From Otatea glauca (lineage: Eukaryota; Streptophyta; Magnoliopsida; Poales; Poaceae), in the NCBI GenBank assembly GCA_036346275.1, contig CM070725.1:15428216-15492215 (forward strand): 64,000 nucleotides of DNA, in the 5' to 3' direction. Position numbers and translations under genes: made by a program. Of the stretch, positions 45,860-56,616 are shown in pieces. The notes beneath the pieces are model-generated. The model saw only the letters and a list, made by a program, of their open reading frames with translations. It was not told the DNA's origin and did not search any database. Every line of letters begins with the position of its first letter. The stretch's first letter is position 1.

Positions 45860-48748
45860 ATGGATCCTTCGGTATTCATCCCGATCCCAAACAAAGAACG
45901 ACCAATTCTATCCGGGTCCGATAGGGAGTCTAGAGTCCGATTCCGTAATAAATGAAGAAATTCCTCGTCTCCTTTGTCGGCTTCGGATATAATATAGAGG
46001 TTGGACTAAGAGTTTCAGAGCTTGGCCGACAGCTCTTAAAGGGTGGAGATCATGGTATATTCGTGTAGCAGCTCAAAAGAGGGTTGAATGGGAAAAAAAT
46101 GGGCATAGCTGAATGTCTCCCCCTTTCTTTAGCCGATCCAGAAGCCAATGAGCCCTTGGTGGCCACGGCTTGTTACTTTTGGTCGGATACTTTTAATGCT
46201 TTCATGTTCCGTACCGGTCTTGTTGGCCCAACTCTTTTGGATGTGGCCCAGTTATGTTGCTTGAGACCTGATGGAGACCAGATATCGGCTTACAGTGCTA
46301 AGCCCAAGTATAAGTTTATTAAATCCAAAGGTGAAGGATGGGTGAAATATATCAAAAATAACAATAAGGTCAATGGGATAGTGTCGGACGAAGAGCATGT
46401 TGCTTTTTTAAACTCTGGCTAGACCGATTTTTATTCTGTTGCGCCTCTTTAGGACCAACTCAAGTATACCAAACTATAGCAGAACAATTAGTAGAGGGGC
46501 GTCGGCTGGCACTTGGAAAGATGTTCCTGGGCGCAGTTTATCAGATGATGCACATAATAAGGTGTCGGCTCTTTACTGGATTCTCGAAATTCATTGTTGG
46601 GAATGTCGGAGGACCGCTCTGGATTATTCAGATTTGGTTATATTGCTTGTTCAGCCGATCGTTTGAGTTAAATCCTTCTGAAGACACGGCTTTCCCTCGA
46701 GAAGATACTCCAGAAAGCATGATACCCCGCCATAGCTAGCCGATCGTGCAGGAAAGGTTCATGATGTGCTCGAATGAGACAAAGGTGACCCCATCGGCTC
46801 TAAGAAATATTTGTTATTTTCCCGCGACTTGATAGCAATGAATTCAAACAAAATGATTTCTTCAGTTATACAAGTACAGCCGATTTCCCGCGACCTTCCT
46901 TTCTCCACCTAGAAGCCGACAGTGCTCTGATGCCGCATGATACTCTGGATTTACTCAAGATTTTTATCTTGCCCAGCATTCTGCACGTCGGTCTGCATAC
47001 TAGGAATCGGACGTTTCAACCTTCATATGAGTTCTATAATCCGTCAGTTTATGCTAGGCGATTAGGCTTTGGTCAAGTTATCCTAGTGCGCCATTGCTTG
47101 ATCGGCTTCAACCACGAGCGTGGTCCGCAATGCCACCGCACCAACCTTATTCTTGAGATAGCCGAGCGAACTTGGATCAAAGACATGCCTCATTTTATAT
47201 TAAATACTCGTCGCTCGGGCGCTTTTCTTTATGGTGGTTATCTATTGCAATCTATATTTGTATTACGACAAGTCACCGCTCGGCTATTGTCAATGAACTT
47301 CTTCCAAATCTTCCTGAGCCGACAGTAGATACTAACAGCGATTCAAGCGATGAAACTAACTCTTCGGGTTACACTAATACAAGTTTTGTAGATACTGATA
47401 AGGTATCGGATCGATTAATATTCCCTTGCATATCAATTTCTTCAAGCACACTTTCTTATTCTTAGTTTCTTATTTTCAGACTAAAACTACTGATAAGAAG
47501 CTGACTTCTGGCCAATCAAGCAGCGGCCAGGCAAAAAGGCTGTTCCAGACGACTGGCCTCACAGGGTAGACCTCCGGTACCTTGGGAATTCAGAGTCCAT
47601 CCCTATCAGATATTGAGAAAAAGCAACCAAGTAAGCAAAAATATAATCGGCTGATATTTTTCTTTGTTTTTCCCAACTAACTTTTAGCCGATTATATTTC
47701 AGAAAAGAAGAAAACAAAGTATACCAAAGCACCAGCAAAGAAAGGGCCAAAACCTCAGGAGCAAAGCGGTGAGAGTTCTCCTCATGCTTCAGCTACTGCA
47801 CAGGTGAGTTCACTATTTTTTTGATAGGCTATATGTACCGGCTACTATTTCTCTACACATATTGACTAACTGTTCATTCATTTCTTACAGCCGACGCAAT
47901 CTGCCCAGGTAGCAAAAATCTTGGCTAACCTCCCAAACCTCGCTGCAACGTCTGTCTCCCCACCAAAGCCGACTCTAGAGCCCGTAATCACTCTATCTCC
48001 AGAGCCATCGGATCCGACTGATCTCTTTGGGTTTTCTTTAGTGACCTCGATGACACGAAATCATGGCGCCCGACCATGATCTTGATTTGAAAAATTCTTC
48101 AAGTCTCAAAGGAAGCATCGGTGGTGGTCACTTCAATTCTAGGCATCAAAGAAAAGCTTAACAAGCTTTTTGACTTGGTTACAAGACCTCAATTGGAAAT
48201 ACTAGCAAATAACCAGCCGATCCGAGATGCCATGGCATCCGTCCGGTGACTTGCCTCGAAGCTATGGCGGCTCTCACGAATGTTTGCCATCTAGATGATA
48301 GAGGATCTGAAGTAGAGGCGACCAGCGAGGATCGATAGCGTGAAGCCCAAGAAGCCGACAAAAACTACTAGATGAACGGTTGCGGATCACGAAGGCAAAG
48401 AAACACAAGTTTGATGCCAGCAGCAGCAGACTAAAGTCGATCAAGGGGTCCCTCTCCAAGCTTGAAACCACGAAGAAATTTCTTTTGGAAGAATTGGCCA
48501 AGGCAAAAAAACAAATCCAAGAAGGCCAACTCTCCATGGAAAAAACCACATCGGATATAAAGGATCAAAAACTTGAAATTGCGATGGCTGTGGCAAGTGT
48601 GAAGAAACAGTCGGCGAAAGTGGTACCAGTCCCGGGGAGCGCCAAAGAAGATGAACGCATTCTTGATGAAATCCAAGGCGTGATTGCAAGGGCTGCGGGC
48701 GCGCTATCGGTTTTGGGAGCAACTCTCCCTGGATCGGGCATTCACTGA
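45860..48748 (+). pseudogene. Antisense plant-mobile-domain (PMD) gene in Gypsy-1
   Basis: The start MDPSVFIPIPNK is followed by a one-base frameshift. Then come DQFYPGPIGSLESDSVI, the PMD core (AECLPLSLADPEANEPL, CYFWSDTFNAFMFRTGL, GPTLLDVAQLCCLRPDGDQ), VSDEEHVAFLN, SLGPTQVYQ and IVGNVGGPLWIIQIWLYCLF. A serine-rich tail (DSSDETNSSGYTNTSF) precedes three GT-AG introns at 47403-47479, 47631-47702 and 47804-47890. The last exon, to 48748, is a lysine/glutamate-rich coiled coil, open from 48380 to its stop. In host plants PMD proteins act in nuclear silencing and expression control; the role inside retrotransposons is unknown. The gene ends 184 bp from the integrase end, tail to tail. A few frameshifts break it, but less than in the Gypsy-2 copy. 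Confidence 0.8.
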
Positions 48749-48932
48749 TGTGAACTAGGTGTAAAATTGGCTCTTCTTTTGGAACTCTGGCTTGAATATT
48801 TTGTAACTCGTCACGTTTATGATCGGCTGTCTAACCGATTTTATTCCACATGTTGCGTCTTATAAGTGTAATCTTTCTCGCCAATTAACAGCATCGTGTT
48901 AATCTTGGCCTTTAATCGTAGTCCTTAATCGG

Positions 48933-49328
48933 CTAGGCTCCAATCCAAACGCTAGGATAGTATTTCTTCAGATACTTCCCATTAATTGCTTTAGACAAGA
49001 TGTACCCCTCTAACGTTTCCGGTAAGTACGAGTTTCCGCCGACTAGCCGATTAATTTTGTATGGCCCTTCCCACGTAGGTGACCATTTTCCAAATCGGTT
49101 GTCTTTCGAATCAACAGGCAATATTGTTTTCCATACCACATCGGCTAGATCGAAAGACTTTGGCATGACTTTTTTATTATATGCCCTTGCAACTCTGATC
49201 TTATTCTTCTTAAGCCGATCGAGCGTAAATAAACGTAACTCTGCTAACTCATCCAAATTGTCGATCATTAAATCATTGTATTCTTGAGCCGACAACCCGT
49301 TTTGCTGGTATGTCCGTGATCGATTCAA
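48933..49328 (-). pseudogene. Gypsy-1 integrase C terminus
   Basis: This open minus-strand frame carries the integrase tail: VARAYNKKVMPKSFDLADVV, GKWSPTWEGPYKINRLVGGN and INGKYLKKYYPSVWIGA. There is no chromodomain, which argues against a chromovirus and fits the Tat lineage. It overlaps the end of the main RNase H-integrase frame in another frame, so one frameshift separates the two. Confidence 0.8.
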
Positions 49329-50700
49329 TGTTGATCTCTACGGGTAGAACGGCTTCTTGTCCGTACACCAATTGGTAAGGTGAAAGCTTTGTCGCTCCGT
49401 GATACGATAGCCGATAGGCCCAAAGTGACTCCGATAGAGTTGAATGCCAATTCCTTGGTTTTTCATCAATTTTTCTTTTGATCAATTTGATCAGTGTTTT
49501 ATTAGACGACTCGGCCTGTCCATTAGCCTGAGCGTAATATGGCGAAGAGTTTAACAATTTGATCCCTAGACTCGTTGCGTAACCCTGAAACTCGTTGGAC
49601 ATGAATACCGTACCTTGATCGATCGTGATTGTTTGCGGTATTCCAAACCGATGGACGATATGTTCATTCACAAAACGAATCGCCTCAACACTGGTTACCT
49701 TTTTAAGTGGTATAGCCTCAACCCACTTTGAGAAGTAATCGGTTGCAACCAAAATAAACTTGTGGCCTTTACTCGAAGCAGGAAATATTTGGCCGATTAT
49801 ATCTATTCCCCAACCTCTGAACGGCCAAGGTTTGATGATTGGATGTAAAGCCGATGCCGGTGCTAGTTGTACGTTGCCAAACTTTTGACATGTTTGACAT
49901 CCTTTATAATACTTGAAACAATCTTCCAACATCGTCGGCCAAAAATAACCTGTTCGTCTGAGCATCCATTTCATCTTATGTGCCGACTGATGAGAACCAC
50001 AAATGCCTTCGTGTACTTCACCCATTGCCACCCGTGTTTCTTCGGCCTTAAGACATCTTAACAACAAACCTTCCATAGTCCGATAATATAGTATATCGTC
50101 CATAATAACGTATTTCAACGCTTGTTGTCGTATCTTTCGTTCCGTCGGCTTGGATGGGTCAACTAAATAGTCTTTTATCCGCGTTCTCCAATCGGCAACA
50201 TCTGTGCACATGACTGCCTTGTCTACCAGCTCAGTCTCCTGACTTCGGCCAAAATCTTTATATCCTGATGCTTGCTGAGCCAAAGCATTAGCTCTATCGT
50301 TCAATTCTCGAGGAACATGACCGATAGAAAATGATATAAAAGAGCCAATAATCTCTAAACATTGTTCTAAATACTTCAGTAGCACTTCATCTCGACATTG
50401 GCATTCTCCCTTTATTTGCTGCACCACCAACAATGAATCACCATATGCCTCAACAGCGCTCACCCCAATATTTTCTAGCAATTGTAAGCCTTTGAGTAAC
50501 GCTTCGTACTCGTCTTGGTTGTTTGAGCATGGGCTATTTAGCCGAAATGCAAATTCGAAGTTATGCCCCTTAGGTGAGGTGAGTACAACACCGATGCCAT
50601 CACCTTCCCCGCATACTGATCCGTCAAAGAACAACTGCCATGGTGCAACCAAGACTAAATTTGCCGCAGTGTCATGTCCTGTTATAAAATCGACTAACAC
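49273..50700 (-). CDS. Gypsy-1 RNase H-integrase polyprotein segment (475 aa, intact)
   Basis: The N-terminal half is an RNase H with FFDGS (D26), DEYEALLKGL (E64), YGDSLLV (D88) and NDRANALA (D135) in the places of the four catalytic acids. It would digest the RNA strand during reverse transcription. A linker follows, then integrase: a zinc-binding HHCC region (H230, H237 or H241, C268, C271), then the catalytic D300 (GWGID), D361 (TIDQGT) and E397 (GQAESSNKT), with 35 residues between the last two as in DD35E integrases. The usual TDNG at the second aspartate reads TIDQG here. The domain fits its position between reverse transcriptase and the integrase tail. The start is arbitrary because the protein was part of a polyprotein. 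Confidence 0.88.
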   Translation of the reverse strand: MLVDFITGHDTAANLVLVAPWQLFFDGSVCGEGDGIGVVLTSPKGHNFEFAFRLNSPCSNNQDEYEALLKGLQLLENIGVSAVEAYGDSLLVVQQIKGECQCRDEVLLKYLEQCLEIIGSFISFSIGHVPRELNDRANALAQQASGYKDFGRSQETELVDKAVMCTDVADWRTRIKDYLVDPSKPTERKIRQQALKYVIMDDILYYRTMEGLLLRCLKAEETRVAMGEVHEGICGSHQSAHKMKWMLRRTGYFWPTMLEDCFKYYKGCQTCQKFGNVQLAPASALHPIIKPWPFRGWGIDIIGQIFPASSKGHKFILVATDYFSKWVEAIPLKKVTSVEAIRFVNEHIVHRFGIPQTITIDQGTVFMSNEFQGYATSLGIKLLNSSPYYAQANGQAESSNKTLIKLIKRKIDEKPRNWHSTLSESLWAYRLSYHGATKLSPYQLVYGQEAVLPVEINIESITDIPAKRVVGSRIQ

Positions 50701-50759
50701 TTGTCCTTTGTCTGCTTTGGCGATTCATATGATAAGTCGAACTCAACCAAGGCGTAAGC

Positions 50760-51981
50760 CCATTTGCCAAGTCGACCTCGCGGGATAGGAGTGACAAAAT
50801 ATATTTTATAACATCGGTTTTGCAGATTACTTTACTGGTAGATGTTAATATGTAATGCCTTAGCCTTGTGCACGAAGTACAAGGATAAACATAGTTTTCG
50901 ATAAAAGGGTACGACCTGCGTCTAGCAACCGTCGGCTTAAATAAAGATAACCCTTTCTTTACCATGCACCTCTTGTGCCAAAACAGCCCCAATACTATCT
51001 TCTTGGTATGAGACATATAATCTGAAAGGAACCCCTTTTGAGGTGCGACCAAATCGGAGGATTGGACAAGTACCTCTTAACCGTCAAAAGCCCTTTGTTG
51101 ATCGGCTCCCCATTTGAATTCTTCATCGTTTTTAATTTTAACAATGGAGTAAAAGCACGAATTCTTCCAGAGAGGTTCGATATGAACCTGCGGAGATAGT
51201 TAATTTTGCCGATCAACTTTTGCAGCTCGTTTTTGCATGTCGGTGGTTCGGTATCGGCTATAGCCTTGACCCTCGTTTGACTGACTTCGATTCCTCTTTC
51301 ATGCACCATAAAGCCTAAAAACTGTCTGGCCGACACACCAAACGCACACTTGTAAGGATTCATCTTCAAACCATGTGATCTTATGTTCTTAAACACCCTC
51401 TCTAAGTCGGCCAGGTGTTGCAAATCGTCTTCAGATTTTACCACTACATCATCAATATAAATTTCGACAATGTGGCCGATTAAATCGTGAAAGATCAGAT
51501 TCATTGCCCGCCGATCGTTGCTCCAGCGTTTTCAAGCGAAAGTCATCACTGTCCACTCGAACAATCCTATCGCACCAGGACATCTGAAAGCTGTCTTCGG
51601 TATATCGGCTTCTGCCATGAGTATATGGTTATACCCGGCATTACCATCTAGAAAACTTATGATCTTATTCCCTGATGCAGCATCGATAAGCATATCGGCT
51701 ATCGGCATCGGATATTCATCTTTTGGCGTTGCTTTGTTCAAATCTCTAAAATCGACGCATACTCGAAGTTTTCCATTTTTCTTCATAACTGGAACGATGT
51801 TGGAAACCCATTCCACGTATCGGCAGGGCCTGATAAATTTTGCTTCCAACAATCGTTCTATTTCTTCTTTTATAATTTGGTACAATGCCGGATTGAAATG
51901 CCTCGGATATTGTTTAAACGGCCGATAACCCGATTTTATAGGTAGCCGATGTTCCACAAGCTGACGGCTTAATCCAGGCAT
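50760..51981 (-). pseudogene. Gypsy-1 reverse transcriptase (frameshifted)
   Basis: The first part (51532-51981) has VPVMKKNGKLRVCVDFRDLN, KATPKDEYPMP and the FLDGNAGYN block. The second (50995-51504) has the catalytic YIDDVVVK and FLGFMVHERGIEV, then KNELQKLIGKINYLRRFISN of the connection region. The break near 51505-51532 is a small frame change at the place where tatcagcgg would be expected and atcggcgg is found. A further frame change leads into RNase H. The sequence style (MPGL...VEHRLPIK...) is that of Tat-lineage elements. Confidence 0.85.
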
Positions 51982-52319
51982 TTCGTGATATTCCCAAGCA
52001 AAACAATCCTAATAATCCTTAAGGATTTTTATTAGTTTTTCTTTGTACTTTACACCTAAATTTGCACTAACAAAAGTTGGTATTTTTCTATCACCGCTAC
52101 CTATATCGACTTCTTCAAGTAAATCGGTGGATGTGAAACCTTGACCTAACTTCTCAATTTCTTCAAAATCTTCGATGGCTTCGTAGCTATCCGTTGTTTG
52201 CCGATAGCTTTGCATTTTATCTGCAGCGCTTTCAATGTTTTTCTTGTCCCCATCGTCGTAACGCCGTTTGCTCGATCAAAGGTGCGGGCTTGACAGCGAT
52301 CGACATGAGCCTGATTTGC

Positions 52320-52947
52320 TTACGCATATGAAATCGCAATCATCCAAACGCATTGCCGATATGCACCGACTTCTTCGTGTTGCCAATTCGCGTCGGAGCT
52401 AGCCATGGCGATATGAGCCGATGTGTCGGCTGCAACAACCTCAACTTCTTCTCCGTTCCATTGGACAAGCGCTTGATGCATAGTCGATGGGATACAGTAG
52501 TTAGCATGAATCCAATCCCGACCGAGCAGCACACTGTAGTTTCCTCTGGCGTCAATCACAGAAAATGCTGTCGGCAAAGTCTTGCTACCGACAGTTAGTT
52601 CTGTGACCATGACACCTTTTGCCTCTGTAGGGTCGCCTGTGAAGTCATTCAGAACCATGTTAGTTTTGATTAAATCCTCATCAGACTTACCCAATTTCTT
52701 GCATGCGTATGCGGCATCGGGTTCACCGTGGCGCCTCGTCTACCAAAGATCCTTGATATCGGCTTGCCATTTATATACCCTTTTAGATACAATGGTTTGA
52801 GATGCCGATGGTCATCTTTGGGCTTCTCAAAGATGGCGCTCAACGCCGAGCACAAGCGAGCAATCGCCTCTTTGGCGATTCGATTCGACTTTGAATTGGT
52901 GGCAATGTGAACACCATGTTAATATCCATGGGAGGGTGTCATCCGGA
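52320..52947 (-). pseudogene. Gypsy-1 protease region
   Basis: Minus-strand blocks HLKPLYLKGYINGKPISRI and GATVNPMPHTHA (52670-52855) are followed in another frame by TNMVLNDFTGDPTEAKGVMV, GSKTLPTAFSVIDARGNYSV and LLGRDWIHANYCIPS (52320-52694). This is the aspartic protease with the downstream LLGRDWI motif typical of plant Gypsy elements. The expected DGGA active-site segment reads GRRGA here, so the catalytic aspartate appears lost to a frame or base change. Confidence 0.75.
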
Positions 52948-53482
52948 TCATGGGAGAATCAAGTCATCGGCCGATTCGAAATCTTCTTCGGCTTGTTCTT
53001 TTCTTCTCCACTCTTTCTTGACGTATTTGATTGGACGAAGTTCATTAAACATTTCGTCTCTCTGTTTTTCAGCATCGGCTTCATAGATTTCTTGCGTCCT
53101 TAGCCTTTGAAGCCGTCGTCGTTGTGACCGGCTCAGGCCAGATGGACACCACCTGGGTTTGGGTTCCACCGGCTTTCGTATTTGACTAGCCAAATCTTCT
53201 TGATTAGAACTGGGCTTGTGTATCTTGATTTGGCTCGGTTCTTGATCTGGTTTGGATATTCTCTCGTGGACAGGCCTTCTGTCACTTCTGCCTTGCTCTC
53301 TAATCGGCCCAAACAGCCTATCTCTGGTCGATTGCCTTGGCCCATCGTCTCGGGGATAATGTTCCATCGGGCAGGTGTATGGTGATGGCAACGCTACTCC
53401 TCTTTCCCAGTAAAACTGCCAAAAGGGACACCTTCTATGTGCCCTCTCCACATTCTCGGTGCGGTACAAGTTATCCGACCGG
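52948..53482 (-). pseudogene. Gypsy-1 gag-pol middle segment with zinc knuckle
   Basis: This is a basic, glutamine- and arginine-rich region (IREQGRSDRRPVHERISKPD, then RSQRRRLQRLRTQEIYEADA) with a cysteine/histidine motif near its start (CPFWQFYWERG...CPMEH). It is part of the Gag-protease junction. Solo LTR B was inserted just upstream, at 53483; the rest of Gag is at 56617-58897. Confidence 0.65.
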
Positions 53483-56400
53483 TGTAAGGACCCGAATCCA
53501 CTGATTCGAACCCACTGTGTTTACTGCACTAGTCCCAGGATCAACGCTAGTGCACACAGCTTAACATTGGTACATATCACATCGTACACAACGATAATAG
53601 AATAATAGTTCATTTATTGATATAGCTAGATGTACGATATTATGACCAACTTACATTATTAAGCCACGCAGGGCAAGACTGGAAATATAAACTAATAATT
53701 ATGCAGCGAAAAGTAGAAAACGTAGATAGCTCATCAGTTCACCACAGGCAACCAACAAGGCTCGGATCCTAATGACTCGTGTCCTCCTAGACTTCCTCTT
53801 CCAACACAGGTGTAGATTCTTCAACTGTTGATTATTGTTGTTTGGCAAGGGTGAGTACTTAAGCACTCAACAAGTTGTGCACAGAATGCAATTCTATGTA
53901 TCTATATGCAAGGCTTATTCCAATGGATAGGCTATCATGGTTATTTTGCAATAAGCAGCATTTATGAACAAATACAGTAAATAGATTGTAAAGACTGTAA
54001 AACAAATATCAATAGTAAATAAATTCAGTATTTCTCAAGTAAACCAAGTTTCCAATCCTAAGTCAAATTCCATCTTCCATATGGCATTCCGCCATCCCAA
54101 CCAAGTTGTCCAATTAATTAAACTAACCCTTAATCGTAATTCCGAGCATTGCTCAATACATGAGCACGGCTATCCGAATAGTTTCACACTCTGTAGAGGT
54201 TATGCACTTTACCCACGCGATACAACCAAACACCACCAAGGCGAGTGATTATAACGAGCCTTTACAATGCTCAGCTTAACCGGATACTACCCGCTAAGGT
54301 TTCAACACTGGTGGGTCTGAAAACCATAACAGGGGCCCCCTCTTGCGCCATGTGAATTACACCATAACTCGGGAACTCACACCGACCACGATAGTACCAA
54401 AATTAAGACATTGCAAATTAATCGGCTAGGTGGCCCATACGGACATGTGGTTGCACGATAGACTCAGGTCAAAGGCTTGCAAGGTTAAGTCCTTAGAGTG
54501 ATCAAGGCAAGACATCCACATACCCTCTGCCCATCGGGCCCACCTTGGCATCCTCGCCCCTTGTCACTTGCCCCAATCTAAGTTATTATCATCCAGTTGA
54601 TTACCAAGCACCACGTGCCATCAACAATTCAACATCGTTGCGTGACATGACTCGCCACAACAACTCAATCTCATCGTGTGATTCCACATGACACACAAGT
54701 TCATAACATTGTTCCATATTCCATTAATCAAGATTAATTATCAATGATTCTGACACATGTGATGACGTGGCAAGGCTAAGCAACTAATAGAACTAATCCT
54801 CCAATGTTGATTATAATTGTTAACCAACTATATTTAACCAATCTAGGGTGACAATGGATCATGGCATACAATGACAAGGTAGGGTGTAGATCAATCTGGT
54901 ATATTAGCTAAACCCAATCTAATTTAAAACAGTTGTATATTTGAAATATATGCAATAGGGTAAATTAGACATAGCAATTTTATAAACATGGGTTCAACAT
55001 GATCAAAGCACAACTTGCCTTGGAATAGGTCCTGATCTGGTTTTGGAACTTGCTCTTGAGTTGCTGGATCTTCCTCCGAAGCGTCGCACAATTCAACGTC
55101 TACGCGTACCGAAGAAGAAAAGCAAATAAATACCAAAACAGAGAGCAAATGAACTCTAAAAATCAAATAAAATTCACCATTAAATAGATCTCAATTTTAC
55201 AAATTTTTAGAAACTGGAATCACTCAAATCCGAGTTACGATGCAAAAGATATAGCCTTTTGAAGTTTAAAATAAATACTGAAATCAGAAAATCAGAAATT
55301 CGGAATTAATAGATTTATTTTTAAACCAAAAAGCGATTTATGATGTCAGCATGACATCACGCTGATGTCAGCCCTGGCGCCAGCCAATCAGACGCTGCCA
55401 CGTATTCCGGCGCATAGACTGAGTCCACGAGACCTCCTCTGGTCCACCGCAGACCCGGTCCACGACGGCAGCGCTTGCGCCCGACCGCGCACGGCGGTTA
55501 GGCTGCGGCGACGCGCGATCGAGCGCATGAATCCGATCGGACGGCTAGTGATCGCGCGCAGCGTGGCGGAACCTCAACCCTCCGCTACTGGTCGGACGGT
55601 CCAAAGCTTACCCGACGACAATGGCGAAGCGCGGCGAGCAATCCACCGAGACAAAGAAGAAACCTGGCGATGGCGTTTGGCGCATTCCCGCGTGAAGAAG
55701 TGAAGTAATCGTTGCGGCACACCTCGGCGAGTTCGGATCTGGGACCAAAATGCCGAAACCGACGAACCGGCGATGAACTCGAGCAAAAACGCGGCGGCTC
55801 AGAGCTTCAACTCCGACGAGCTCCGGCGAACTCCACAACGATTCTCGCGAAACCCTCCGACCAAAGATGCGGCGCCACGATGAGGATTCTCGGAAGGCTG
55901 CGGACCCCTTAAATAGCCTCGGCGGCGCGCCGCGCTCGGATCTAACCGACGCGGCGGCGGAGTCCTTCTCGGATCTGGCGGCGGCGCCGAGTCTGCTCGG
56001 AGACGACGCATGGCGGCCGTCCCACGTGGCGCAGCGGACGCACTGATTTCCCGGCGAGATCAATCGGGCCTTCGCTGAATCAGCGGCCGCGATCGGTTAG
56101 GGTTACGAAGACACGTTCCACCACGACCACACGATCACAATCCTACGGCTTAGGCACCCTTGGCGGCGTGGCAAGACGCAAGCCATACGATCGTGATCCA
56201 ACGGCTCGACACGATTCATACGGAGACATGGGCTAACGGGCGCATTACACTGGTCAAGGGCGCTGCAGCGTGCGATGTATGGGCCGAGCCCAACACTGTT
56301 CACTGATTTTCAAAAGGATTTCCCATTTTAAATAATTCTAGAAATTCATTTTATTTATTTTAAGCGATAAAACTAATAGGAAAAATCCCAGAAAAATCTC

Positions 56401-56616
56401 AAAAATACTTTGAGACATTCTGGACTCAAATAAAATATTTTTGGCAAAACTTTATTTTAACTTTGCATAGATTTAAATAGATTTGAATAAAAGGCAATAA
56501 ACTTGATTTCAAATTAATTCAAATAATTCCAGAAAAATCCAAATAAATTCCAGAAAATCACAAATGCACATTTAAGCAATAAAAACTTAAATAAAGCCTA
56601 ATTTTGGGATGTTACA
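53483..56616 (-). mobile_element. Solo LTR copy B (TGTAACATCCC family)
   Basis: On the minus strand it begins TGTAACATCCC and ends GGGTCCTTACA. The target is nearly duplicated (accgg at 53478-53482, aacgg at 56617-56621). At 3,134 bp with no internal region it is a solo LTR inserted in Gypsy-1 gag. The TATA-like box is TATTTAA on the minus strand near 55909. It aligns with copies A and C throughout. Confidence 0.9.

Noticed and set aside
55365..56063. Open frames on both strands with arginine/proline-rich products
   Set aside because: They fall in the GC-rich part of solo LTR B, matching the position of similar chance frames in copies A and C.
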